In this document: in pieces, positions 26,757-37,071 of the stretch
How positions within the stretch are numbered: position 1 is the first letter of the stretch
Layout of the letters: each line of letters starts with the position of its first letter
Made by a program: the position numbers and the translations under genes
Notes under the pieces: generated by a model
What the model saw: the letters and a program-made list of their open reading frames with translations, nothing else
The model's database searches: none
Told to the model about the DNA's origin: nothing
DNA from: Ignavibacteria bacterium
Lineage (GTDB): Bacteria; Bacteroidota; Ignavibacteria; Kapaibacteriales; UBA2268
Direction of reading: 5' to 3'
DNA length: 46,689 bases
NCBI GenBank assembly: GCA_026416955.1
Contig: JAOAEE010000028.1
Location: 1-46,689, forward strand

Positions 26757-29700
26757 TTATCTTGAAATTACGATTTTCTTAGTTTGTGAATAACCTCCAC
26801 TTAGCATACGTATAGCATAAACTCCCGAGGCTAAATCCTTTGTCGATACATTCATTTCGTAATTTCCTTGCTCGACATAATCACTAAGGAGTGGAATTAC
26901 TATTCCAGAAGAAAGATTGACTAACTCTATTTTAGTAATTGCATCGAAACTTACACCAAATGATACGGTAAAATTATCCTCTGTAATTGGATTTTTGTTA
27001 ACTTCCAAGAAGTATCCAACTAAAGCAATTTCAATGGGTCTAATGTCGATAACACAAGTATTTAAGACAATTTTCGAAGTATCCCCATTAGGAACAACAC
27101 ATTTATTTCGTGTAAAGAATGTAATATTGTCGATATAAGGATTAAAAACTTTTGCATCTGTAAGAAGTAAAAGAACATTTGGACGCACAAATTCTCCATC
27201 GTTCGATATTGGGTTAGTTCCCGAGCCTTTAATGTGAATGCGAGAATAAGTGTTGTCGATCTTTGTTTGTTCTGCTGTAACGTTCCAGGAGTTATCTAGG
27301 ATTGAACCTTTTTCCACTGAGTTCAATTTTAACCAGTCGGTTTTGTGGATTATATCAAATTCAAAAGAAGTTATCTTGGCATCTTTCCAGTTATTGGATT
27401 TTGCATAAGTAGTGAGTGTAACAACGTAGCCAGGGCTTAAATGCAAATCTGCATCAAGGTCTCGAAGGGTAAGTTGAACATTAACATTGTAGCCAATTCC
27501 AACTAATTCAACGAAATAATTATTTCCAACATCACTAAAAACTCTTAACAATGCCCTAAAGTTTCCAGTTCGGTCTGGTTTAAATTTAACAGGTATTTTT
27601 ATAGTACTTTGTTGTTGAATAGTAATTGGGAAAGTAGTTCCAACTAATTCGAAATTTGTGATGTCGCCAGAAACAAAAACAATACTGTCGATAATAGCGG
27701 ATGTAGTTGTACTAGTGTTTGTTATTGAGAATTCTTTAACTGGTTCGTCGCATAACAAAACAAAACCATAGTTAATCGAATCAACTCTTATTCCTTTTTC
27801 AATTCCGTAGCCAATTACTTCTGTCCTTGTAGTAATAATTGAATCGGGTGCGGGTGAAGCATCGTTTATAACATCTACAAATGCGTTTCGTTTGTTTACA
27901 ACCTTAGGAGTAAACCTGACTGGCAGAACCAAAGAATCTCCCATTGGGAGAACAAAGTTAGATGGTGGTGGAGTAACCCACTCGAACTCATTGAGTGTGT
28001 TTTGGTTCCAATTGATGGATTGAATGAACAAGTCTGCGGTTTGGCTTGTGGATTTAATAACAACTTTTCCAATGTCTGGATGTTGCGTATTAACAAGAAC
28101 GGGGGGCAAGAATTCATAACCTGTTACTTCAATTTTGGGTAAGTAACCAAATCCGTGTAGATTTCCTACTACAGAATTTGGCGGGATATTATCATCAGGA
28201 TGGAATTCAGGAATCACTGTATTGTTGTGGTCAAATTCAGTCTTTGGTTCATAAAGTATTGTAATTTCAATTTGCGTCGTTCCTGTTTGGCTTGTTTCTG
28301 GCATTAGGTCAATAGGAACGCCTGGACTTGGTTCAGGGTTAATTCCGCCGGGTTTAATTCGGAAATTGGGGGAGACTTGTCCTAGGGTTATGTTTGTAAC
28401 CCGTACTCTCGAGCTTCCACCATTTTTCAAATATACTTTACCTTCATTAGAAGTTCCAACCCTTCTTCGATGCCAATCGTAACTAGTAATATATGGACCA
28501 GGTTGAACACCTTCGCCAGTCCAAGTTGAAATACTATCGCCACTACCAGCATTACTGTGAAATACAACATCAATTGAGAATGTTCCAACAGAAGTTGGTT
28601 CAAAGCAAGGTGTTTCTAGGTAGACAATACCTCTTGGTGGAATAATTATTGGTAGACTTGGGTTGTAAGGAGTTGAAAGGGAGAAAGGTTGAGTAACACC
28701 ATCAATTAAATCAATCACAAGAGTGTCTGTTCCGGGATTTTGAATTTGTAAGCCATTGCCAGTTTGTTGCAATTTGCAAACTTTTTTGTTTACCACTGTG
28801 GTACCAGCATTCCAATCCTCGACAAGTATCTTGGGAATTACTCCTCGTCCAATAACAGGGATTTTGAATGTGTCGCAATCTGTGATTGCAATTAATGTGT
28901 CAACATCGATAATATTTGGAGCGAGAGATTCATCTATCGGCGAATACTCAATTTCTAAATTGTGAATTCCTTTTGGTAACAATTCAATTGGTGGGGGTAC
29001 ATTTCCAGAAACAATTTTGAATACAGAAGCCTTTTGCAATTTAACTTCGAGTAGTTTTTCTGTTGTATCTGCATCATTTTTAATTTGGACTGGCAATGTC
29101 TTCGAGGTAAATAATCTAACTTTGCCAAAATTTAAAATTTTTGGGGTAATATTCAATGTGTCGGGGAAAAAATAAAGAGTATCTAATGAGAAATTTCCTG
29201 CTCTATCTGTAATTTGTAAATAGGCAATACCAGGTTTATGTTTGTCTATAACCTGTATAATAAATGTGTAATCATATAAAGGAGGGAAATTTTTAAACTC
29301 TTTGATAAATTTAATTTCGAAATTGTAAGAACTGTCGAGAAGCACAATATCGCTAACACCTTGGTCAACCTGGCGTGGGTTGTCACCGGGTTTACCATTG
29401 CGCAATTCGGTTGTTCTAATTGTGAATATTCCACAGTTTTCTTGGACAAAAATCTCTGGGGGTAAAGTATCAGTTTCATCTACTTTGTTAAAAGCAGTAC
29501 AAGCAGGCCACCCATAGCCATCGGCCTCGCTAAATCCATAAATGTATCCACCGAATTTTGTTTGGCTTCGAACAACGTGACACCCAGGTTGGACAGTTAA
29601 TTTTGCCCAATAAAGGTCGGTACCTGGTATTCGATTGAAAAGGAACTTTGGTTCTAATTGCCAAATTGGCTTACCATCGAGAGTAATTGATTTAAGCAGT

Positions 29701-30992
29701 TTATTTTCAGGGTCATTAGTGTCTCCCACAGCAATGATGTTGAAATAATTTGTTAGGAACTGGGCTTTTGCTTCTGGTGTTTGAAAAATTGTATTTGGTA
29801 CATATTGTTCGCGTGGAATAACAAGTATCATAAATGGGTCGAATTCGGGAGCGTTGTCCCAATCGGTTGAATATGAATATTGCATTACAAGCACGGGTTT
29901 GTCTGCTTCCCAAACAGAAGTTCCCTTTATGGATTCTTGATTGTTAGTTTCGTATCGGGGTACAAAAACTTCTTCGTATTCATCGAAATCACCAGATTTT
30001 CTAAGTAATTTCGGTCCGCGTTGTCCAAGGAATTTCCCGTCTTTTAAGTCGTACCATCTAACTACATATGTTGTATTGTCCTTTGCTGCAATGATTCTAA
30101 AGAAATCCCCACGACCTTTCCTTTGAAATTCAACAGTATAATATTTTTTCCCCCAGGCTTGCACGGGAGGCATCATTTCGCAAAGCATATTTCGACCATT
30201 CCACAAATCGAATGAGGGTATCAAAGTTCTTTTGTGGAAGGAAATGAAACCAACAGGCTTATTTGCAATTACTCTTGAACCAGAAAGGTCGAATTCCCCT
30301 CTTGTAGAACCATCCCCCATAACGCAATAAACTTCACCTTTGTTTAGAGTAACTTTCCATTTATCACCAATTTTTCTCCCACCAAGTGTTTTTCCAATTG
30401 CTTGTCCACGGCCTTTAAGTTCAATGAGTACATCTGTACCGTTTTCTGATGGAATAATAAGGAAGCCACCACCTCTGTATTCACCACCAGCATTGTTTTC
30501 GTAGAAATCGTAGTAGGAAAGGTGGATGTATTCGGTACCACAAGAGGAAATTGGAATTGCAAGATAACCGTCCGCGGTATAACCTCTGTGATTAAGGACA
30601 TAAACTGATATTGGTTCTGTGGCATATAGATGTATTGCTTTTGGGGTAGGTTTTTCGCTTTCTCTAACTTCTAAGTCCCAGTATAAATCGTTATTTACTG
30701 TGGAAAAAGTGGTAATCCGAAAGGCTTCTACTTTTTTTGTCTTGATTACTCCCATCCCTGGTATTTCCAAAGTAACATTGCAATTTTTAGAGGAAGTTAC
30801 GTAAATTTCAATAGCTATTTCACCAGTATTACCATATGGTTGGCGGTCGTCCTCATTTGGTGGGATTGCAATCCAAAACTCACGCCCTTGGGATGAGTTG
30901 AATAAAAGTTGTTCGGGCGTAATTTTTTGAGGAAAAATTTTGTATGAAATGAGCATACAAATGGAAAATAAGGTAATATAGAACATTTTCAT
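26757..30992 (-). CDS. Large exported protein with IgGFc-binding-like front, ASH and cohesin-like domains, T9SS sorting domain
   Basis: 1411 residues from the ATG at 30992, which has GGAG upstream (an in-frame ATG 12 bases before has none). A signal peptide covers residues 1-21. Residues about 25-490 resemble the IgGFc-binding N-terminal domain of some surface proteins (QGREFWIAIPPNEDD; later SSCGTEYIHLSYYDFYEN). Several ASH/choice-of-anchor-type beta-sandwiches follow (SITNTSTTTSAIIDSIVF type repeats), then a cohesin-like domain at about 1150-1310. The last 85 residues (NPITEDNFTVSF to SQTKKIVISR) form a T9SS sorting domain. It is probably exposed on the cell surface; the partner is unknown. 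Confidence 0.85.
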   Translation of the reverse strand: MKMFYITLFSICMLISYKIFPQKITPEQLLFNSSQGREFWIAIPPNEDDRQPYGNTGEIAIEIYVTSSKNCNVTLEIPGMGVIKTKKVEAFRITTFSTVNNDLYWDLEVRESEKPTPKAIHLYATEPISVYVLNHRGYTADGYLAIPISSCGTEYIHLSYYDFYENNAGGEYRGGGFLIIPSENGTDVLIELKGRGQAIGKTLGGRKIGDKWKVTLNKGEVYCVMGDGSTRGEFDLSGSRVIANKPVGFISFHKRTLIPSFDLWNGRNMLCEMMPPVQAWGKKYYTVEFQRKGRGDFFRIIAAKDNTTYVVRWYDLKDGKFLGQRGPKLLRKSGDFDEYEEVFVPRYETNNQESIKGTSVWEADKPVLVMQYSYSTDWDNAPEFDPFMILVIPREQYVPNTIFQTPEAKAQFLTNYFNIIAVGDTNDPENKLLKSITLDGKPIWQLEPKFLFNRIPGTDLYWAKLTVQPGCHVVRSQTKFGGYIYGFSEADGYGWPACTAFNKVDETDTLPPEIFVQENCGIFTIRTTELRNGKPGDNPRQVDQGVSDIVLLDSSYNFEIKFIKEFKNFPPLYDYTFIIQVIDKHKPGIAYLQITDRAGNFSLDTLYFFPDTLNITPKILNFGKVRLFTSKTLPVQIKNDADTTEKLLEVKLQKASVFKIVSGNVPPPIELLPKGIHNLEIEYSPIDESLAPNIIDVDTLIAITDCDTFKIPVIGRGVIPKILVEDWNAGTTVVNKKVCKLQQTGNGLQIQNPGTDTLVIDLIDGVTQPFSLSTPYNPSLPIIIPPRGIVYLETPCFEPTSVGTFSIDVVFHSNAGSGDSISTWTGEGVQPGPYITSYDWHRRRVGTSNEGKVYLKNGGSSRVRVTNITLGQVSPNFRIKPGGINPEPSPGVPIDLMPETSQTGTTQIEITILYEPKTEFDHNNTVIPEFHPDDNIPPNSVVGNLHGFGYLPKIEVTGYEFLPPVLVNTQHPDIGKVVIKSTSQTADLFIQSINWNQNTLNEFEWVTPPPSNFVLPMGDSLVLPVRFTPKVVNKRNAFVDVINDASPAPDSIITTRTEVIGYGIEKGIRVDSINYGFVLLCDEPVKEFSITNTSTTTSAIIDSIVFVSGDITNFELVGTTFPITIQQQSTIKIPVKFKPDRTGNFRALLRVFSDVGNNYFVELVGIGYNVNVQLTLRDLDADLHLSPGYVVTLTTYAKSNNWKDAKITSFEFDIIHKTDWLKLNSVEKGSILDNSWNVTAEQTKIDNTYSRIHIKGSGTNPISNDGEFVRPNVLLLLTDAKVFNPYIDNITFFTRNKCVVPNGDTSKIVLNTCVIDIRPIEIALVGYFLEVNKNPITEDNFTVSFGVSFDAITKIELVNLSSGIVIPLLSDYVEQGNYEMNVSTKDLASGVYAIRMLSGGYSQTKKIVISR

Positions 30993-31091
30993 ACAATTCT
31001 CCAAAAATTAACCTAGCAATATAACAAATTTTTTAATTTTATGTTACAAAAAATAATTAAATTTTATCTTAATATATACAAAAAAAATTCA

Positions 31092-31099
31092 TATTTTTG
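31092..31099 (+). promoter_or_regulatory. Putative -7 promoter element (TATTTTTG) for the histidine kinase gene
   Basis: Matches TAnnTTTG, with the final G 22 bases before the ATG at 31122. Confidence 0.45.
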
Positions 31100-31121
31100 A
31101 GTTTTCAATTGGTTTTTGGGT

Positions 31122-32360
31122 ATGGAGAATCTCTCATTGGATTTTTATAAAACTTTAATAAGGTCAGCCCCTATTGGATACGCACATCATAAAATTCTCT
31201 TAGATGAAAATGGAAAACCCATTGATTACATTTTTTTAGATGCCAATTTTTCTTTTGAAAAATTTACTGGATTGAAACTTGATGATGTATTAAATCGAAC
31301 AGTCCTCGAAGTTTTACCCGGAATAAAAAACGAAAATTTTGATTGGATTTCTTATTATGGTTCAATTGCTCTTAATGGTGGAACCCAAACTTTCTTGCAA
31401 TATTCAGAAACATTAAAAAGATGGTATAAGGTTACAGCATTTTCTACTCAAAAATATTATTTCACGACTTTCTTTTTGGATATTACAAGGGAATATAATC
31501 AACTACTCGAATTAAAAGAACGAGAAGAAACTGTCGAAAAATATATGGAGGATACTCAAAAGTTGGCAGAAGACCTAGCAATTTCAAAAAGTATTCTCGA
31601 AGAAGCTCTTTTCGAAAAAAATTTACTACTCCATGAACTTACAATTACAAAAGAAAAACTTGAAGAAAGTAATAAGGAAAAGGATAAGCTTTTTTCGATT
31701 ATTGCCCATGACATTAAAAGCCCATTTTCTGGATTCCTTGGAATTGCAAATATGCTTTCGAGCGATATTGAAAGTTTTAGTAGAGAGGAATTGATAAAAA
31801 TTGCAAAATCTTTAAAGGAAACTGCTGAGAATGTTTATAAATTAATAGAAAATCTTTTGGAATGGTCAAAAATACAGATGGGATTGATACCTTTTAATCC
31901 AGATAGATTTAATATTTATTATTTAGTTGAACAAATTTATCAATTACAGAAGGTAAATATTGAAAGGAAGCAAATCAATTTTCAAAATCAAGTTCCAATG
32001 GATTTAGTTGCTGTTTTTGATTGGAATATGTTATCGACAGTTTTTCGAAATCTAATATCAAATGCAATAAAGTTTACCCCACGTGGGGGATATGTGACTG
32101 TAAAGGCAAATTTAGATGAAGAAAGATTATTGATTTCTGTGGAAGATACTGGTATTGGAATACCCGAAAGTATGCTTTCCGAAGTTTTTAAGGTGGGAGC
32201 TAAAACATCTCGTCTTGGAACCGAAGGAGAACCTAGTACCGGACTTGGATTAATTCTTTGTAAAGAATATGTAGAGCGTCATAATGGCAAAATTTGGGTC
32301 GAAAGTGAGGTTGGAAAAGGGACTAAGTTCTATATTACTATACCAGTTCAAAATTTATAG
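31122..32360 (+). CDS. PAS-domain sensor histidine kinase
   Basis: 413 residues from the ATG at 31122. A PAS-like domain spans about residues 5-125, a coiled coil 126-190, then the HisKA domain with the phospho-acceptor H196 (FSIIAHDIKSPFSGF). The ATPase domain has the N box (FRNLISNAIKFTP), G1 (VEDTGIGIP) and G2 (GLGLILCKEYVERHNG). There is no transmembrane helix, so it is a cytoplasmic sensor. No response regulator is next to it, so its output partner is elsewhere. It ends 26 bases before the stop of the convergent phosphodiesterase gene. Confidence 0.92.
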   Translation: MENLSLDFYKTLIRSAPIGYAHHKILLDENGKPIDYIFLDANFSFEKFTGLKLDDVLNRTVLEVLPGIKNENFDWISYYGSIALNGGTQTFLQYSETLKRWYKVTAFSTQKYYFTTFFLDITREYNQLLELKEREETVEKYMEDTQKLAEDLAISKSILEEALFEKNLLLHELTITKEKLEESNKEKDKLFSIIAHDIKSPFSGFLGIANMLSSDIESFSREELIKIAKSLKETAENVYKLIENLLEWSKIQMGLIPFNPDRFNIYYLVEQIYQLQKVNIERKQINFQNQVPMDLVAVFDWNMLSTVFRNLISNAIKFTPRGGYVTVKANLDEERLLISVEDTGIGIPESMLSEVFKVGAKTSRLGTEGEPSTGLGLILCKEYVERHNGKIWVESEVGKGTKFYITIPVQNL

Positions 32361-32386
32361 TGAATTCAAAATTTATTGTGAATTTT

Positions 32387-33586
32387 TCATTTTAAAATGA
32401 ATTCTATTCTTTCAAGCTTACCATCAATATTACCTCTTGGAGTAATATTGAGGATTTTGCAAATCAAAGGGTAAATATCGATATTCATTATTGTTCCAAC
32501 CTTGTAGTTTTGCTTGAACTTTGGACCACTTGCGATAAAAATGCCGTGCATATCGAGCCAATAATTATCATAACCGTGATTTCCAAGCAATTTATAAGTA
32601 TATTCGCTAGAATCTTTTGAAACTGTCCATCCAATCTCTGGTATTACTAAAACTTCTCCTATCCAAGGATTTTGAGAAAAGTGGTAGAAAGATGGCAGTT
32701 CTTGTTTTTTATAGACTTTGAAGTTTTTTTCTTTTTGTTTTAATGTGTTGTATAGTTTTTCCAAAGAGTCTTTTTCACCAGTAATTGAAATTAAGTATCC
32801 ATAGGAATTTACTTTTATTTTGCCAATATTCAAATAGTGGGAAAGGTTGATTATTTTGTTTTTTTGTATTTCAGTCATTCCGTGGTCTGAAACCACAATT
32901 ATGTTAATGCTATCTTGAAAGTTTATTCTTCTTATTTGCTCAATTAAATAACCGAATAAACTATCTAAGCGCATAATTGCTGTATCAACATTAGGTGAGT
33001 TTGGACCGAAGTCGTGACCTTTGTTATCTGCTTCTTCAAAATAAAGAGTAATAAACTTTGGTTTTACCTCGTAAGGTAATTTTAACCAACCAATGACAGA
33101 ATCTATTCTGTTTTTGTAAGGAATTTTTGGATTAAATGGAACAAAATAATTAGGCCTTCGATATTCCAACTTTAACTCAGAACCGGGCCAAAAGAAAGAA
33201 GCGGTTATTATTCCATTCCTTCGTGCAGTTTCCCAAACTGCCTCGCCAATATACCAGCGTGGGTCGGAAACTGCATCATTATCCTTTAACGAGTATTCTG
33301 TCTTATTAATTGGGTTGTATATGTGATTACCAATTATACCGTGGTTTTCTGGATATAAACCTGTTACTATCGAGTAGTGGTTTGAAAATGTTACGCTTGG
33401 ATAGGAAGGTTGAAGAGAAATTGCACGAACTCCTTTTTTGGCAAATTCGTTTAGGTTTGGAGTTATCCCTCTTTCAAGATAATCCCAACGAAAACCATCG
33501 AAAGATATTAAAAGCACATAGTCGCTTGAATAAGTGAATTGAGCAACTACTAATATTGAAATAATTATTTTGATTATGTTATACAT
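32387..33586 (-). CDS. ENPP-type alkaline phosphatase superfamily phosphodiesterase/nucleotide pyrophosphatase
   Basis: 399 residues with a signal peptide (about 1-20). The two-metal site of the ENPP family is complete: D30 (ISFDGFRWDY), nucleophile T66 (YPSVTFSNHYSIVTG), D187 and H191 (EEADNKGHDFGP), D234 and H235 (VSDHGM), and H337 (GNHGYDN). Members cleave nucleotide or phospholipid phosphodiesters outside the cytoplasm. Sequence alone does not fix the substrate. It is followed upstream by the 1.1 kb gap, where its promoter must lie. Confidence 0.9.
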   Translation of the reverse strand: MYNIIKIIISILVVAQFTYSSDYVLLISFDGFRWDYLERGITPNLNEFAKKGVRAISLQPSYPSVTFSNHYSIVTGLYPENHGIIGNHIYNPINKTEYSLKDNDAVSDPRWYIGEAVWETARRNGIITASFFWPGSELKLEYRRPNYFVPFNPKIPYKNRIDSVIGWLKLPYEVKPKFITLYFEEADNKGHDFGPNSPNVDTAIMRLDSLFGYLIEQIRRINFQDSINIIVVSDHGMTEIQKNKIINLSHYLNIGKIKVNSYGYLISITGEKDSLEKLYNTLKQKEKNFKVYKKQELPSFYHFSQNPWIGEVLVIPEIGWTVSKDSSEYTYKLLGNHGYDNYWLDMHGIFIASGPKFKQNYKVGTIMNIDIYPLICKILNITPRGNIDGKLERIEFILK

Positions 33587-34710
33587 TTTATATTAATGAA
33601 CTTAAAATTTTAAAATTACTAAATTTTTGTGAAGAATTAGAAATATTATTCTTAACGAAAATTAAATTTTTTACATAATAAATATTAGTTATTTCGCTTG
33701 AAAGTTAATTTTTTTCTTTTTTGAATTTTCTAAGTTATATATTAAATGATTGTCGATAATAAATTTTGCCTTTTGCCTTGCAAAGATTTGTTCTACCGTT
33801 TTTTCCAGCAATATTTTTTTCCATTCTAAGGAGGAAACTTGAAATTTAGAAGGGAGAATTTTCAAGTTTAAATGAAATAAAATTATTTCGAACAAAAAAA
33901 TTTGGGAGGAACACAGCGGATTTCTTATTTATATTCTAGCATTGAATATGAGTTTATGAAACCTAATAGGCAAAATGAGCATTTGTGGAGGAGCCGTAAT
34001 GGATGTGTCCAATTCTTCAGATTACTGGCAGCTTGAATATTAAAGGAAATTAATCAGAATTTGTTTTTGTTAGATATTTTTGTTTGAAAGTGTGAACTAA
34101 AAATGGAATTTATGAGTGTGTTGCTGTTGCTTGCTTCTTTTTGGGAAAAAGGGATATGTTATGTTCGCACCTTGCGGTTATTCCTTCCCTAATTTGCAAA
34201 CTTAAACCGATTCCAAAACCTTTGGTAATAAATTTCTACGACACTTTCGATGGTGCTACTATTGACACTACTTTTGAAGAATTTTTTGGACAATAAACAA
34301 CAAAAATTTTATAAAAAAGGAACTTAATTTTACAAAAACAATAGGAAAACAATTGATTAATAGGCAATAGTAGAAAAAACAATTTTAATTAAAATAAATT
34401 TATTAGAAAATTTACTTTTGCAATTTTTTTCAAATAATATCTACGAGAAAAATACTGGAATACAATAATGAAGAAAATTTCGAGGTGAAAATTTTTTTAG
34501 CTAACCTTTTTTTTGCAAAACAGATAGTAAGATTACATTTGAAGGGTTCAAATACTATTAATATACTTTAAGCAAAGATTATTGTTGATTAATCTAAATA
34601 ATTTTTCAATCTATTGTAAATAAAAGAATTTAGAAAAATTTATTTAAAAATAATTTTTTTATAAATGAGGAAACATTTATTTTTCCAAATCTTTAGAATG
34701 AATCTTTTTT
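33587..34710. other. 1.1 kb AT-rich gap without a convincing gene
   Basis: No long reading frame, tRNA or strong hairpin is visible. Local islands of less extreme composition (about 33900-34050 and 34080-34300) contain only short frames: one of 46 codons at 34156-34296 (FYDTFDGATIDTTFEEFFGQ end), one of 26 codons near 33956, and a minus-strand frame of 68 codons at 33689-33895. None has a recognised domain. It must carry promoters for the minus-strand phosphodiesterase and may hold decayed gene remnants or a small RNA. Confidence 0.5.
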
Positions 34711-36912
34711 CTATTTCCACTTTTTAATTAATTCGATGTACACAGTACGAGAGAGAAATCTTTCTGCTGGGGTAGAATATGAAAATATTCCCGGGGGAAA
34801 GGTTGAGGAACCAACTCCTTTCATTTCAATAATTTCAATATTTGGGTCGAAACTCTTAACAAGTTCTAAGGTTTTCTCGGCTCGTTTCTGTGAAAGAGAA
34901 TAATTGAAATCTTGGTCACCAAGAATATCAGAATATCCAATAATCCTTGCTTGAGTTAGTTCAGAATTAACTGTAAGGAATTTTTTTATTTCATTTTTGG
35001 TATTTGTTGGAATTTCTGCGCTGGATACATCGAAAAGTATTAACGAAAGTCTTTGGATTTCTACTTCATTCGTGTCGTTGATAATATTTATTGTTTTTTG
35101 GTCGACAGAAATGTTACCCTCGATATCTTCAAGTTTGAAAAGTACCTCGAGGGTGTAATTTTGTTTTAGTAGGTCAATGAGCTTTTCTTGAACATTTTCT
35201 GTTATTTCGAAAGGATTACCTTGACCAGAATAAGAAAGAACTGGGTTGTTTTGTGCGAGTACTTCTAATTTCCAATTCTTAATACCGAAAAGTTTAGAAT
35301 TATTTGGATTGAATTGTAGAATCTTGGGTTTAAAATCAAGAACCTCGAGAAATCGCCTTTTGGCAATTGGTTGTAAAATTTCTGGGTCTGTCGATGTAAT
35401 TAGTATCCTTCGATTTTCTGCGAAACCGCTGTCATTTTGGGTTATTGTTCTATTTTTGGGGTAACATTTTTCTTTCCCAGTTTGCACATTAATTCTATTA
35501 GGCTCAATTTTCCACACTTCGACAAGGTATTTTTTAATTGAATTTGCCCTACGAAGTGCAAGCTCACAATTTGCTTTTTCTGTTGTCGAATCTGTGTAGC
35601 CAACAACTGTAATTTTACTTCCGGGTTTTTGTTTAAGCCTATATCCGACAATGTTTAAAATTTGTTTGTTCAATTCTAAAGGCTTTGTTGGGAGGCTATC
35701 GTAATTAAATTCTTCGGGTTTTGAAATTTTTTTGTAAAAGTCCAAAATCTCGTCTGAATTGAATTCAAAAAAGACTATAGGAAGCAATGGAAACGCTTGT
35801 GTAACAAATTGAGTTTCGAGGTAAATTGTTCCAGTGTTTATTTGGATGTTCGCAACTGGTTTTGGTTTACGGAATATTGTATCACGACGGGTAATATTAA
35901 TATTGTAAACAATTTTGTTATCTTGCCGGGTAATTATTGTGTCGATTTTTTCAACACCGGTTGCAAAATGTGTCTTTTGGACTTTTTCATTTTCTACAAT
36001 AATTGTATCAAATCTTATTTTTTGTTCGTATTCTATTTTAGGTGGCTCTATCTTTGGTTTTTCAATTTTGATTGGTAAATATTTCAAAGAAATACCAACA
36101 CGGAAAGAATTAATTTTCCAGATTATGCTATCTGCGACATCCGTTAAACCAATATGGTATGAAGCGAACGGACTAAGAATAATTGACTTTTGTTTGTTTA
36201 TGGGAAGGTCGTAGCAAAGACCGAAGTGTAAATCAGTTTGAACTGGTTTTGCTTTTGGAATATCGCCCGAATATTTATTCCGAGTGCGAGATTGGGTATC
36301 GACAAAGATCCCTCTGTCCTTCGGTTCGACAATTTGTTCCCACTGTTCGAAATTTTTTACAAAAGGAAAAGCAACCCTTCCCCCCAAAAAAATGCTTAAA
36401 TTTTCGTGGAAATTGAAGTAATATCTAACATATGGTTCAAAACCAAAAGTAAAAATATTAGCTTTAAGGTTATGTTCAAAAATACCCTCTATTATTTGGT
36501 TTCCATCACGAATAAAGGTTTGTTCCCATTCCTTTAACCATCCATCCAGTTTGGAAAATGAAGTTCTTAACCCGCCAAAAAGTGAGTACGGTAAGGGCAT
36601 TTCGATGAAAAGGGCAAAGGATAAACCCTTGCCAGACCCATTAGTAAATCCTTGGCAACAGTTGGGTATCCCGGGTAACTTCGAAAAATTGGGATTATGG
36701 TCATTATAATTGTAACTTAAAAAAATTCCGAACTGTCGGACGGTGTCGGGTATCGAGGTTTTTGTTTTTATAGTATCGGTGGCTAAGGAGACATTTGGTA
36801 TTAAGAAAAACAATAAAAAAAACACACCAAGAAATTCTAACCAACTTTTCAATTTTTTTATGTAATAAAGTATACAAAATTTTAAATTAACAAAAGAAAA
36901 GCAATTTTTCAC
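34711..36912 (-). CDS. Outer membrane protein with N-terminal barrel-like region and two OmpA domains
   Basis: 733 residues from a GTG at 36912 (no ATG fits better; the start is uncertain). A signal or anchor helix lies at about 20-44. Residues about 60-290 look like outer-membrane beta strands and include a double-Cys GIPNCCQGF (C85-C86). A linker of about 100 residues follows. The first OmpA-like domain (about 385-515) has GYTDSTTEKANCELALRRA and ENRRI; the second (about 640-733) has GYSDILGDQDFNYSLSQKRA. OmpA domains bind peptidoglycan. It is a paralogue of the protein at 42559-44589, with the same domain order. Confidence 0.85.
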   Translation of the reverse strand: MKNCFSFVNLKFCILYYIKKLKSWLEFLGVFFLLFFLIPNVSLATDTIKTKTSIPDTVRQFGIFLSYNYNDHNPNFSKLPGIPNCCQGFTNGSGKGLSFALFIEMPLPYSLFGGLRTSFSKLDGWLKEWEQTFIRDGNQIIEGIFEHNLKANIFTFGFEPYVRYYFNFHENLSIFLGGRVAFPFVKNFEQWEQIVEPKDRGIFVDTQSRTRNKYSGDIPKAKPVQTDLHFGLCYDLPINKQKSIILSPFASYHIGLTDVADSIIWKINSFRVGISLKYLPIKIEKPKIEPPKIEYEQKIRFDTIIVENEKVQKTHFATGVEKIDTIITRQDNKIVYNINITRRDTIFRKPKPVANIQINTGTIYLETQFVTQAFPLLPIVFFEFNSDEILDFYKKISKPEEFNYDSLPTKPLELNKQILNIVGYRLKQKPGSKITVVGYTDSTTEKANCELALRRANSIKKYLVEVWKIEPNRINVQTGKEKCYPKNRTITQNDSGFAENRRILITSTDPEILQPIAKRRFLEVLDFKPKILQFNPNNSKLFGIKNWKLEVLAQNNPVLSYSGQGNPFEITENVQEKLIDLLKQNYTLEVLFKLEDIEGNISVDQKTINIINDTNEVEIQRLSLILFDVSSAEIPTNTKNEIKKFLTVNSELTQARIIGYSDILGDQDFNYSLSQKRAEKTLELVKSFDPNIEIIEMKGVGSSTFPPGIFSYSTPAERFLSRTVYIELIKKWK

Positions 36913-37043
36913 ATTGTTACTTTATTGTAATAAAAAATGATAATTCGCCAATATCATTATCAAGGATTTTAAATATAATTTGAGTTATTTTCAATATTGA
37001 GCTGATTTTTTGAAAAAATTTTTGAAAAAATTTATGTTTTGTT

Positions 37044-37051
37044 TACATTTG
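37044..37051 (+). promoter_or_regulatory. Putative -7 promoter element (TACATTTG) for the nucleoside transporter
   Basis: Matches TAnnTTTG, with the final G 20 bases before the ATG at 37072. Confidence 0.45.
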
Positions 37052-37071
37052 AATTTTTTTTGTGATGGAAA

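Noticed and set aside
32361-32405. Possible hairpin terminator between the kinase and phosphodiesterase genes
   Set aside because: Only a 7-bp stem around GAATTCA with a long AT-rich loop; too weak to call.
33689-33895. 68-codon minus-strand frame in the gap
   Set aside because: Lys/Ile/Asn-rich as expected by chance in AT-rich DNA; no family resemblance. Not listed as a gene.
34156-34296. 46-codon plus-strand frame in the gap
   Set aside because: Plausible residues near its end, but no ribosome site and no recognisable domain; kept only as part of the gap description.
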